Of a stretch of DNA of 64,000 nt, positions 1 to 8,515 are shown one piece after another. The notes under the pieces were generated by a model. It saw only the letters and a program-made list of their open reading frames with translations, did not search any database and was not told the origin of the DNA. Positions within the stretch are counted from its first letter, which is position 1, and each line of letters opens with the position of its first letter. The position numbers were made by a program, and so were the translations under genes. The DNA comes from DATFXM01 sp035315885 (lineage in GTDB: Bacteria > Acidobacteriota > Blastocatellia > UBA7656): assembly GCA_035315885.1 (NCBI GenBank), contig DATFXM010000200.1, positions 1 through 64,000 of the forward strand, read 5' to 3'.

Positions 1-692
1 GAGACCGGCGAATAGCCCCAATAGTTGACGAGCCCGGGCGGGCAAGCCTGAGCATCGAACTGGAAGATGGGCAGCAACTGGACCGCGGTAATCCCGAGCC
101 GCTCGAGATACGGAATCTTTTCAATTAGCCCTCGGTAAGTACCCCTTAGCTCCTTAGCAACCCCCGAACTCGGATGGCAAGTGAACCCTCGCACGTGCAT
201 CTCGTAGATGGTCGTTTGCGAAGACGGCCTCCTGAGCGGTCTGTCGCCTTCCCAATCGTATCCGTCCGGATCTATCACCACGCTCTTCATCGCCACCGCG
301 GTGTTGTCACCTGGCTCGGACGCGGCGTCGCGGCTGTAGTTCTTCGGAACCATCACCCCGCGCCCGTACGGGTCGAGAAGTACCTTTTGCGGATCGAATC
401 GCAAGCCGTTGGCAGGATCGTACGGTCCCGAGACTCTGTACCCATAGATCTGACCGGCCTCGAGCTTCGGCACCAACACGTGCCAGTAGTGATACGTCTG
501 ATTTGTCTTCGGCGATATGTTGATGACCCGAGTTGGGCGAGGGTCGTCTTCGCGGTCAAATAGCAGCAGCTCGACCCCGGAAGCCCCTCGAGCAAACAGA
601 CTGAAATTCACGCCATCATCAGTGAGCGTGGCGCCCAGCGGCGAACTACTCCCAACTTTTTCGAGAGGCTTCATGATTGGTGTGTAAGTCAT
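1..692 (-). CDS. glgX: Glycogen debranching enzyme GlgX (N-terminal part, cut by window edge)
   Basis: About 230 residues can be read before the window ends, with no stop. The protein starts MTYTPIMKPLEK and shows the CBM48/isoamylase N-terminal domain (GVNFSLFARGASGVELLLFD near residues 28-47), then GQIYGYRVSGPYDP, LLDPYGRG and YEMHVRGFT, and enters the GH13 barrel (YLERLGITAVQLLPIFQFD, NYWGYSPVS). Known role: hydrolysis of alpha-1,6 branches of glycogen limit dextrins in the cytoplasm. An in-frame ATG at 674 is an alternative start; neither has a clear ribosome site. The following gene lies 49 bases downstream and is unrelated in function. Confidence 0.9.
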   Translation of the reverse strand, partial: MTYTPIMKPLEKVGSSSPLGATLTDDGVNFSLFARGASGVELLLFDREDDPRPTRVINISPKTNQTYHYWHVLVPKLEAGQIYGYRVSGPYDPANGLRFDPQKVLLDPYGRGVMVPKNYSRDAASEPGDNTAVAMKSVVIDPDGYDWEGDRPLRRPSSQTTIYEMHVRGFTCHPSSGVAKELRGTYRGLIEKIPYLERLGITAVQLLPIFQFDAQACPPGLVNYWGYSPV

Positions 693-741
693 GCCAACCG
701 CCGAAAAATATGACTCGGGTTCCGTTCCTCGTGACGGCGCG

Positions 742-2073
742 CTATGCGATCAAGCTGCTCAACAGAAGCGAGATCACAATAGCAGATATAACAGTGACAA
801 GCCCCGGCAACATGAAGCTATGATTGAGTAGATACTTTCCGATCTTTGTAGTTCCGGTTTGATCGAAAGAAACGGCCGCCAGGAGCGTGCCGTATGTGGG
901 CAGGAAGAAGACGCTGTTTGCGGCGGGGTAGAACGAGATAAGAAACCTGACCGGCAGTTCCAGAGCCAGTCCCACCGGTACGAGTATCACTACGGTAGCG
1001 GCCGCACTGAACAACAACGCTGAGAGCACAAAAAGTCCAGCCGCGAAAGTCGATGGGTAGTGACGTATAACATCCGAGATCCCGCTCACTATGTACGCGC
1101 GATTCCCCTCAAAGAATGACGACCCAAGCCACGCAATGCCGATGATGCAAATAATCGCAACCAGCCCGCTCCGCATCATCGTTCCCTTGACGGTGGCCTC
1201 CGGCGAGGCCTTGAACAGAATCATAATCAATCCCGCTATCGCGAACATCACGATCATGATCGCCATTCCCATATCCACTTGATCGGTTTCCAGGACGCCC
1301 TCGGTCATAACCGAGTACGTTGGTCGCAGCTTCGGAAAAATGCCGATCAACACAACGATGACGATTCCAGTCAGAAACAGCAAGGTTGATCCTCGAGCGT
1401 TGGTCAGGGCGCTTTCTTTCATTGCAGCCGCGGTCTCCGTCGCGGTTTCAGGGGCGCTCGCAAGCCGTGCCTGATACTCGGGATCATCGCCCAGCCTCTT
1501 TCCACGCCACGCAACTGCCAACGCGCCGATCAAAACAGCCAGGAAAGTAGATGGGATCGAAACGGCCAACAGGTGCGTAAGCGAAACTCCTTTTGCTGCG
1601 AGCAAGCCGATCATCGCTACCGTGGCCGCCGAAATCGGCGACGCAATGACTCCCTGGAAGCCGGCAATCACGCTGATTGACAGCGGTCGCTCAGGCCTCA
1701 CGCCTGACTTCCTGGACACCTCTGAGATTACCGGCAGGAGCGCGTAGATGACGTGCGCGGTACCTGAGGCGAGCACCAGCGCATACGTGACAATCGGCGC
1801 GACAAACGTGATGTACTGCGGCCGCTTGCGCAGGATTTTTTCGGCGAGCGAAACCAGATAATCGAGCCCTCCCGCCGCCTGCATCGTGGCGAGCGCGGTT
1901 ATAACCGCGATGATCATCCCTATCACAACACCGGGCGGGCCACCGGGCGGGAGCCTGAGAATAAACACGAAGACCACAAGCCCAAGCCCTGCGACTGTGC
2001 CCAGCGCAATGCCTCCAAGGCGGGCACCGATCAGAATACACACCAGGAGAATCAGCAATTCAATCCAGATCAT
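742..2073 (-). CDS. Anaerobic C4-dicarboxylate transporter, Dcu family
   Basis: This 443-residue protein is almost entirely membrane segments, beginning MIWIELLILLVCILIGARLGG, with family-typical stretches AAGGLDYLVSLAEKILRKRPQYI, SGTAHVIYALLPVI and GVIASPISAATVAM. The length matches DcuA/DcuB (about 435-446). Dcu carriers exchange fumarate, aspartate or malate for succinate across the inner membrane. It starts 31 bases after the asparaginase stop, so the two are probably co-transcribed. Next to exported asparaginase and aspartase it is well placed to import the fumarate or aspartate they release; that link is inferred. DcuA and DcuB cannot be told apart by eye. Confidence 0.9.
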   Translation of the reverse strand: MIWIELLILLVCILIGARLGGIALGTVAGLGLVVFVFILRLPPGGPPGVVIGMIIAVITALATMQAAGGLDYLVSLAEKILRKRPQYITFVAPIVTYALVLASGTAHVIYALLPVISEVSRKSGVRPERPLSISVIAGFQGVIASPISAATVAMIGLLAAKGVSLTHLLAVSIPSTFLAVLIGALAVAWRGKRLGDDPEYQARLASAPETATETAAAMKESALTNARGSTLLFLTGIVIVVLIGIFPKLRPTYSVMTEGVLETDQVDMGMAIMIVMFAIAGLIMILFKASPEATVKGTMMRSGLVAIICIIGIAWLGSSFFEGNRAYIVSGISDVIRHYPSTFAAGLFVLSALLFSAAATVVILVPVGLALELPVRFLISFYPAANSVFFLPTYGTLLAAVSFDQTGTTKIGKYLLNHSFMLPGLVTVISAIVISLLLSSLIA

Positions 2074-2104
2074 CGGCTCAGAACCTTGAAGGGCGGCTGG
2101 ATCA

Positions 2105-3172
2105 TCAATACGCGTAGAATAACTTCTGGATATCGGCTGGGCTGCGCTGTTTTAGCAGAGCAAGCGATAGAAGGATCCGCGCCTTTTGCGGATTGAGTTC
2201 GTCCGATGCGATGAATCCTAACTGGTCGTCGTTGAGCTCCACGTTCCGCCCTACAGAACCGGTCGGCACGCGGCTGCTTCTGACAACCACTATTCCCTTC
2301 TTTGCAGCTCTTGCCGCAGCGTCCACTGCTGCCTTATTCATGTTGCCGTTTCCGACTCCGGCAATGACGATGCCCTTCGCGCCATTCGCTACTGAGGCGT
2401 CGATCAGGTCCGCCGGCATGTCTGCGCAGGCAAAGACAACGTCCACGCGAGGGAGCTTGTCCACATTTGAAACGTCGAATTCGCTCCCGGTGGTATGTTT
2501 CCAGGTAGGCCGGTTGTAGAAATCGTTCTTGCCGTAGGCGGCAACCCCCACGACTCCGCGCAACGGAGACATGAACGTTTGAACCGCGGTCGTGCTGGTT
2601 TTTGTCAAAGAGTGAGCAGCTTGTATCCAGTCGTTCATTACTACGAGGACGCCGCGTCCTTTAGCTTCGGGATCCACCGCCACGCCTACCGCGTTATAAA
2701 GATTCAGCGGGCCGTCGGCGCTGACCGCGGTGGAGGGCCGCATCGAGCCCACCATCACCACCGGCTTGTCGCTCTTCACGACGAGATTGAGAAAGAACGC
2801 GGTCTCCTCCATCGTGTCAGTGCCGTGGGTGATCACGATGCCATCTACGTCTCTATTCGGCAGCAGTTCATTGATCCGCTTTGCAAGCTTCAGCATGATC
2901 TCAAACGACATGTCTTGCGAGCCGACGTTCGAAATCTGTTCCCCTTTGATGTTGGCGAGGTCTCTTATTCCCGGAACCGCGGCGATCATCGCGTCAATCG
3001 TCACCGCTCCAGACTTGTAACCGGACTGCGTGCCTGTTGCTGCGGCTCCCGCGATCGTACCTCCTGTAGCCAGAATCACAACGTTTGGCTTCTCCTGAGC
3101 GACGGCTTGCTGGCACGCAGCGAAAGTGACGAGGATAGCTAGTAACCAAGGGGCTCTCTGCTGGATTTTCAT
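2105..3172 (-). CDS. ansB: Type II (exported) L-asparaginase
   Basis: The 355-residue protein begins with a signal sequence (MKIQQRAPWLLAILVTFAACQQAVAQ). Both asparaginase signatures follow: ATGGTIAG near residue 35, with the nucleophilic Thr, and ITHGTDTMEETAFF near residue 115. It hydrolyses asparagine to aspartate and ammonia, here in the periplasm. The start has a good ribosome site (AGGAGT, 7 bases upstream). A Cys in the signal (FAAC) leaves a weak possibility of lipidation. The product aspartate feeds the exported aspartase encoded at 8516-9997, and the Dcu gene follows immediately. Confidence 0.93.
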   Translation of the reverse strand: MKIQQRAPWLLAILVTFAACQQAVAQEKPNVVILATGGTIAGAAATGTQSGYKSGAVTIDAMIAAVPGIRDLANIKGEQISNVGSQDMSFEIMLKLAKRINELLPNRDVDGIVITHGTDTMEETAFFLNLVVKSDKPVVMVGSMRPSTAVSADGPLNLYNAVGVAVDPEAKGRGVLVVMNDWIQAAHSLTKTSTTAVQTFMSPLRGVVGVAAYGKNDFYNRPTWKHTTGSEFDVSNVDKLPRVDVVFACADMPADLIDASVANGAKGIVIAGVGNGNMNKAAVDAAARAAKKGIVVVRSSRVPTGSVGRNVELNDDQLGFIASDELNPQKARILLSLALLKQRSPADIQKLFYAY

Positions 3173-3357
3173 CGCTAACTCCTACTTTCAGATGAACGCA
3201 ATGCTCGATGACCGCCTGGCTTCTGCGACGCGTGTCAAAGCTCGAACAGCATCTCGTTTTTTAGTAGGCTCGGGCGTGGCCCCGCCGCGACCGAGCTTAG
3301 AGGATGCGGTTGTTGCCATTATCATTGCTCGCTGCTTGAACCCGCGTGCTTCCGCTC

Positions 3358-4566
3358 CTAGTTTTCATGACTTCTGCTTGTCCCACGAATTCCAAGTAGA
3401 GCCCCGGTGTGATGCGCGATCATCAGCTCTTCATTGGTTGGGATCACCCACGCCGAGACTTTGCTTTGCCGCGTGGATATTCGCGGTCCTCGTGCGTCGT
3501 TCGCATCCGAGTCGAGCTCCACGCCCAGCCAGGCGGAAGCCTCACAGATTCGCCGGCGAATCTCCGCGGAGTTCTCTCCAATTCCCGCGGTGAACACAAT
3601 GCCATCCACACCTCCGAGCACCGCGGTCATCGCACCAATTTCCTTGGCAACGCGATATACAAAATAATCCACCGCCAGCCTGGCCTCCGGCTCACTTCGG
3701 GAAAGCAGATCGCGCATGTCGTTGCTGATTCCTGAAATTCCTAACAACCCGCACTTCTTGTAGAGCAGAGTCTCGACGTCCTTGGGTGGCATCTGCAGAC
3801 TCTGAAACAGATGCAGAACAACACCCGGGTCGAGTGCGCCGGGTCTCGTGCCCATGCACAGCCCATCCAGCGCGGTGAACCCCAGAGTGCTATCAATGCT
3901 CTTCCCATCTTTCAAGGCGCACAGACTGGCGCCGCTTCCGAGATGAGCCACGATGACGCGGCCGCCGGCGATCTCCGGGGCGACTTCAGGCAAAACCGAA
4001 GCGATGTACTCGTAAGACAACCCGTGGAAGCCGTACCTCTGAATTCCTTGTTTGCGGATATCGGCGGGAAGAGGAATCAAATCGGCAACCTCTGAGTGGC
4101 CACGATGAAAGCTAGTATCGAAGCAGGCGACTTGCGGAACGTTGGGTAGGCGCTCGTAGACCGCTTCAATGGCCGCGAGGTTGTGCGGCTGATGAAGCGG
4201 AGCCAGAGGCACCAGCTCAAAAAGGTCGGCCAGGACCTGACGGGTCACGATTGTCGGCGCGGCGAATCGTGCTCCTCCGTGGACGACTCGATGGCCGACC
4301 CCCAACACTCGTGCGCCTCCGTATTTTGAACGGAGCCAGCCGGCCAGTGCATCCAGGGCGTCAGTGCCGTTGCGCACTCCCTCTTCGAGCGCATGGTCAG
4401 CCACACGCTCGCCATCGGCGTCGACAGCAGAAAGATGCGGAGAGGTTCCGATACCCTCGATATTGCCGCGCGACGCCAGCCGCCAGGCCTCACCGCTTGG
4501 CCGCTGAAAGACGCAAAACTTCAAGCTCGAGGAGCCTGCATTCAAGACCAAAGCAAAGTCATCCAT
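3358..4566 (-). CDS. ackA: Acetate kinase
   Basis: 402 residues, normal for AckA. Visible motifs: LVLNAGSSSLKF at the N-terminus (phosphate and acetate site), CFDTSFHRG, RYGFHGLSYEYIA, AHLGSGASLCAL, GTRPGALDPGVVLHL and FTAGIGENS. It converts acetyl phosphate plus ADP to acetate plus ATP in the cytoplasm. Its start is 9 bases after the stop of the phosphotransacetylase gene, the classic Pta-AckA pair. With the upstream MFS gene they form a tight operon that can draw ATP from pyruvate or acetyl-CoA made by amino-acid breakdown. Butyrate kinase is a related family but a poorer match in length and motifs. Confidence 0.95.
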   Translation of the reverse strand: MDDFALVLNAGSSSLKFCVFQRPSGEAWRLASRGNIEGIGTSPHLSAVDADGERVADHALEEGVRNGTDALDALAGWLRSKYGGARVLGVGHRVVHGGARFAAPTIVTRQVLADLFELVPLAPLHQPHNLAAIEAVYERLPNVPQVACFDTSFHRGHSEVADLIPLPADIRKQGIQRYGFHGLSYEYIASVLPEVAPEIAGGRVIVAHLGSGASLCALKDGKSIDSTLGFTALDGLCMGTRPGALDPGVVLHLFQSLQMPPKDVETLLYKKCGLLGISGISNDMRDLLSRSEPEARLAVDYFVYRVAKEIGAMTAVLGGVDGIVFTAGIGENSAEIRRRICEASAWLGVELDSDANDARGPRISTRQSKVSAWVIPTNEELMIAHHTGALLGIRGTSRSHEN

Positions 4567-4575
4567 AACAACTCT

Positions 4576-5508
4576 CTATTGATTTCTTCTGCGCGCGTGG
4601 GCGGCGATCATCGCTACCCCGCAGCTCGCTATGCGGGCGCGCACACTGTCGGCGCGACTGGTTAGAATGATCGGCACTCTGGCTCCAAGCACGAGCCCGG
4701 CACTGTCAGCGTTAGCGAGAAAGGTCAACTGCTTGGCGAGGATGTTGCCGGCTTCGAGGTCCGGAACCAGCAGAATGTCCGGATCGCCGGCGACTTCAGA
4801 GCGAATCCCCTTTGTCTCCGCTGCCTGTTTGCTGATTGCATTGTCAAATGCCAGAGGTCCATCGAGGATGGCGCCCTTTATTTGCCCACGCTCGGCCATC
4901 TTGCAGAGAGCCGCCGCGTCGATTGTTGCAGGCATCTTTGAGTTGACCGTCTCAACCGCAGCAAGGATGGCGACTTTCGGTCGCTCGCGGCCGACTGCGA
5001 TTGCAAGGTCGATAGCGTTTTGACAGATGTCCACTTTGTCTTCGAGTGAAGGCGCGATGTTTATTGCGGCGTCAGTGATGAGCAGTACCTTGTGGTAGGT
5101 TGGGACATCCATCGCGAACACGTGGGTGACGCGCCGTCCGGTGCGCAAGCCTCCGTCACGCGCTACCACCGCCCCCATCAATTCGTCTGTATGCAGGCTG
5201 CCCTTCATTAGAAGCTCGGCTTCGCCCTTGCGGACAAGCTCGACCGCTTTTGCGGCCGATGCGATGCTGTGCGGAGCATCAACAACCGGCACACTCCCAA
5301 GATCGATGCCCTCCGCTTTCGCGATTTCCTCGATCTTTGCCGCAGGGCCAACGAGGATTGGCAGAATAATCCCCGCCCTGGCAGCGTCGATGGCGCCCGC
5401 CAGTGCGGTGGCCTCGCACGGATGTGCGACGGCAGTCGGGATAGGCTCCAGAGTCTTGCACCGCTCCAGCAGTTGTTCGTATTTCCCGGTTCCAGTCTTG
5501 GTTTCCAT
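4576..5508 (-). CDS. pta: Phosphate acetyltransferase (Pta/Ptb family)
   Basis: A 310-residue single-domain phosphotransacylase. Recognisable stretches are MKGSLHTDELMGAVV, RRVTHVFAMDVPTYHKVLLITDAAINI and GPLAFDNAIS. It swaps CoA for phosphate on acetyl-CoA (or butyryl-CoA), making acyl phosphate for the kinase downstream. The gene is coupled to its upstream neighbour: its ATG overlaps the MFS stop codon (TAATG), and a strong ribosome site (GGAGGA) lies inside the end of the MFS gene. The Pta/Ptb subfamilies overlap in sequence. Pairing with a typical acetate kinase favours acetyl-CoA as substrate. Confidence 0.88.
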   Translation of the reverse strand: METKTGTGKYEQLLERCKTLEPIPTAVAHPCEATALAGAIDAARAGIILPILVGPAAKIEEIAKAEGIDLGSVPVVDAPHSIASAAKAVELVRKGEAELLMKGSLHTDELMGAVVARDGGLRTGRRVTHVFAMDVPTYHKVLLITDAAINIAPSLEDKVDICQNAIDLAIAVGRERPKVAILAAVETVNSKMPATIDAAALCKMAERGQIKGAILDGPLAFDNAISKQAAETKGIRSEVAGDPDILLVPDLEAGNILAKQLTFLANADSAGLVLGARVPIILTSRADSVRARIASCGVAMIAAHARRRNQ

Positions 5509-6791
5509 TATTCCTCCTGTGTGGCCGCGATTGGGGAGCGAACAGCGCGTCCCGTCTCCTTCAGCACCAGAGCGAGAATTGTGGCTATCGCAACGCCGAA
5601 CAGAAGCGGCACAAACGCCGTTTGATAATGCTCCAACTTCATTTGCGCGGCGCCGTCTGACACGTGGTGAAGTACCCAGCCGAATACCGGTCCGAGCAGA
5701 GCGCTGAATGTGAAGTTGATAAAGTTAATAACCCCAGTAGCGGTTCCACCGAAGTGTGGAGGGTTGGCCTCTTTGATCACAGTGTACGGCAGCATTGCCG
5801 CACCCGACGCCACGCCCGCCACAAGCCCGAGCACATACGGCGGCAAAACACCGGCAGGACCGAAGAGTATCCAGGTTAAACACCCAAGGAGCACAACAGC
5901 CCCGCCGATGATTACCGGCTTTCGCCGCCCAATCCTGTCGGAAATGAACCCAAGCAGCGGACAGCCGATGATCCATCCGAAGGGGACCGTCGCAGATCGC
6001 ATTACCGCCGAAGCGTAGTCGAACCCTTGCGCTTCCTGGAGGTAACGCACTCCCCAAACCATGTCGAAGATGGTCGTCGGTATGAACAGCAGTCCTGATA
6101 TCAACCCGCACAGAATGGATTGCGGATTCTTGAAGACGGTGCCGAAGGCTCCGGCAGTGCTCTTTAGCCAACTGCCCGAGGTTTGTGTAGTCTCTTCGCG
6201 GGGAAGCAGCAGGAACAGGATCGTCCCGATCACCAGACCGGCGGCCCCCATCGCAATCCAGAACGTTTTCCAGTTGAGGCCGCTGCCTATCATTGGTCCG
6301 ACAACAAACTGGCCGGCGGACCCTCCTGCCATGCCGAACATCTGGGTCGCACCGATCAACGTGGCTGCCTGCGAGGCGGGAAAGTTTTTGGTGGCAATGT
6401 AAATTGCTCCCACCAACGCAAAGACACCACCGGCCCCTTGAAGGAACCTGCCGGCGCTGGCCAAGCCACTGTTGCCGGTTGCGAACAGCAGCGCTCCAAT
6501 GCCTACGGCCGCGGCAGCCGCCGGCAAGAGTCGCCTTGGCCCAACCCGATCCATTGCCGCCCCGGCCACAAGACTGAACGGGGAGTAGCCGTAGTAGAAC
6601 ATGCCGAGCATCGATGCCACCCCGAGCGCGCTGAGCCCGAAGGCATCAGAGAGTTGCGGCATCATCACGGCTGGAGCTGATCTTAGGGAGTATTGGTAGA
6701 AGTAGTAGACGGCCGCCAACAACCAGGCGACCGCCGCCATTCGCACTCCGATGCGGCGAGCGCCGACTGTATCCGCAATCGCTTGCGCCAT
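5508..6791 (-). CDS. Major facilitator superfamily transporter
   Basis: About 427 residues with some 12 membrane segments in two halves. The cytoplasmic loop after helix 2 carries the MFS-type DRVGPRR motif, and the equivalent in the second half is SDRIGRRKP. The ATG at 6791 is preferred over a TTG two codons upstream. It heads a three-gene operon with pta and ackA (one-base overlap with pta). The substrate cannot be read from sequence; an organic acid or amino-acid product of the neighbouring pathway is plausible by context only. Confidence 0.85.
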   Translation of the reverse strand: MAQAIADTVGARRIGVRMAAVAWLLAAVYYFYQYSLRSAPAVMMPQLSDAFGLSALGVASMLGMFYYGYSPFSLVAGAAMDRVGPRRLLPAAAAAVGIGALLFATGNSGLASAGRFLQGAGGVFALVGAIYIATKNFPASQAATLIGATQMFGMAGGSAGQFVVGPMIGSGLNWKTFWIAMGAAGLVIGTILFLLLPREETTQTSGSWLKSTAGAFGTVFKNPQSILCGLISGLLFIPTTIFDMVWGVRYLQEAQGFDYASAVMRSATVPFGWIIGCPLLGFISDRIGRRKPVIIGGAVVLLGCLTWILFGPAGVLPPYVLGLVAGVASGAAMLPYTVIKEANPPHFGGTATGVINFINFTFSALLGPVFGWVLHHVSDGAAQMKLEHYQTAFVPLLFGVAIATILALVLKETGRAVRSPIAATQEE

Positions 6792-6845
6792 AGACAAAAC
6801 CCCAGATGTTTAACCTTCGTGCTCTGATCGAGGCATCGGGGCCGT

Positions 6846-8477
6846 CTAGCAAAGAACGAGGGAAACGGCGAGGCCGCCTTCCGAAGTCTCCTTGTACTTC
6901 GAGTTCATCTCTTTCGCGGTCAGCGCCATCGCCGCAATCGCAGTATCGAGATCAACGCGCCGCTGTTCGGGAATCTCTTCGCTGGCAATGCTGTAGCCGG
7001 TCCACGCCTTCACCGCACCATAAGCGCAACGCTCGATGCATGGCACCTGCACGTAACCTGCAACCGGGTCGCAAGTCATGCCTAGGTGATGCTCAAGAGC
7101 CGACTCCGCGGCGTTTGCTACAACCTTCGGACTCGCTCCCAGGGCCTGCGCGATCATCGCCGCAGCCATTGCAGAGCCAACTCCTACTTCGGCCTGACAT
7201 CCGCCTTCAGCGCCCGAGAGTGTCGCGTTGTGTTTGCAGAGATAGCCGATCGCCGCCGCGGCCAACAGCCCCTCGCGAATCTTTTCCTTTGGAGTGTTGA
7301 TGTCGCGCAGCGATTGCAGCACCGCCGGCAGAATCCCAGCCGATCCTCCGGTTGGTGCGGTCACGATAATGTGCCCGCGTGCGTTTTCTTCGGCCGCCGC
7401 AAATCCGTAGGCCGCAACCGTGGTGATGGCACGAGCGGCTGGCCCTTTTGACGACGTCTTCACGTTGCGCATCATTGCCGCAGCCTTGCTGTGCAGTTTG
7501 ATCGGACCGGGCAACACGCTTTCAGCATTCAGTCCTGTCTGGACGCCGCGCGCCATTACATCAGCCACCTGATCCAGGAACTCCCAGATCTGCTTTTCAC
7601 TCTTGCCGGAAATCGACATCTCATTCTCGAGAAGGACTTTCGCAAGCGGCACTTTGTCGTCGATCAGATATTTCTTGAACTCGCGGGCCAGCTTGTATGG
7701 ATATTTCGGGTTGCCCTTGTCCGGAGGCTTGTAGCCCTTCCACTCAATAAAGCCGCCGCCCACCGAGTAGTACTCCTGCTCGAAGATCGTCTCGTTTCCG
7801 GCGAGTACTCTCCCGGTCATTGTGTTCGGGTGATGGAAGTCTCCCTTGGTCGCATCGAACACGATGTCTTTCAACGTCAGTTTGAGCGTGGTTGGGCCAA
7901 TCGTGACCTTGTGTTCTTCATCAGGATGCGCGGCAATCGAGTCCAGAAATTCCGGCGGGCAGGTCGCCGGGGCCTTGCCCAGCAATCCCGCAAGCGACGC
8001 CCGGTCGGTGCCATGACCTTTGCCGGTCTGGCTCAGACTCCCGAATAAATGAACCTTCAGCGCGGTAGCCCGTTTGAGCTGATCGTCCGGAAGCTTGGAA
8101 ACCCTCCGAAAGAGGTCATAGGTTATTCTCATCGGACCCATTGTGTGAGAGCTCGAAGGACCCGGACCCATCTTGTAGAACTCGTCCAGCACAGTCATGA
8201 CCGGGCCCTTCTCCTTCTGCACGACGTTGAGGTCCGGTGAAAGCGCGGGCTTGTCTGCCGGCGTCTGTTCCTTTGCCGGAGGCGATGCGTTGGAGCGGCC
8301 ACTGAGCAACACGCCCGCCGAGGCGGCCAGAGCTACCCTCCCCAAATCCCGGCGAGTCAGCTTTAGTCGCTCGTCTTTGGGCGGAGCAACCGGCTTACAG
8401 GTGTTACACCCGGTCGTCGTGCACCCGCCGCACGCGGAGCTTGTCGTGCTGCTAAGTATGTTGAGGGACCTTTCCAT
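6846..8477 (-). CDS. sdaA: L-serine ammonia-lyase, iron-sulfur type, single chain, with Tat signal
   Basis: A 543-residue protein that deaminates serine to pyruvate and ammonia. The catalytic part begins near residue 80 (SVLDEFYKMGPGPSSSHT-like stretch, read here as TVLDEFYKMGPGPSSSHT) and includes APTGGSAGILP plus the family cysteines in LCKHNATLSGAEGGCQAE, MTCDPVAG and VPCIERCAYG, which hold a [4Fe-4S] cluster in this family. Before it lie an unusual CxxC...CxxC segment (Cys16, 19, 24, 27) and a twin-arginine signal (TRRDLGR at 41-47, then a hydrophobic stretch to about 60). SdaA enzymes are normally cytoplasmic, so export is the striking feature. The ATG at 8477 has AAAGGA upstream and is preferred over a GTG at 8495. 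Confidence 0.9.
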   Translation of the reverse strand: MERSLNILSSTTSSACGGCTTTGCNTCKPVAPPKDERLKLTRRDLGRVALAASAGVLLSGRSNASPPAKEQTPADKPALSPDLNVVQKEKGPVMTVLDEFYKMGPGPSSSHTMGPMRITYDLFRRVSKLPDDQLKRATALKVHLFGSLSQTGKGHGTDRASLAGLLGKAPATCPPEFLDSIAAHPDEEHKVTIGPTTLKLTLKDIVFDATKGDFHHPNTMTGRVLAGNETIFEQEYYSVGGGFIEWKGYKPPDKGNPKYPYKLAREFKKYLIDDKVPLAKVLLENEMSISGKSEKQIWEFLDQVADVMARGVQTGLNAESVLPGPIKLHSKAAAMMRNVKTSSKGPAARAITTVAAYGFAAAEENARGHIIVTAPTGGSAGILPAVLQSLRDINTPKEKIREGLLAAAAIGYLCKHNATLSGAEGGCQAEVGVGSAMAAAMIAQALGASPKVVANAAESALEHHLGMTCDPVAGYVQVPCIERCAYGAVKAWTGYSIASEEIPEQRRVDLDTAIAAMALTAKEMNSKYKETSEGGLAVSLVLC

Positions 8478-8515
8478 ATTGATGGTTCCTTTCACACAGG
8501 CCGACTAGTCCTGGA

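Noticed and set aside
174..563. Plus-strand open frame of 129 codons
   Set aside because: It is the antisense shadow of the partial glgX gene, whose minus-strand translation matches the family throughout.
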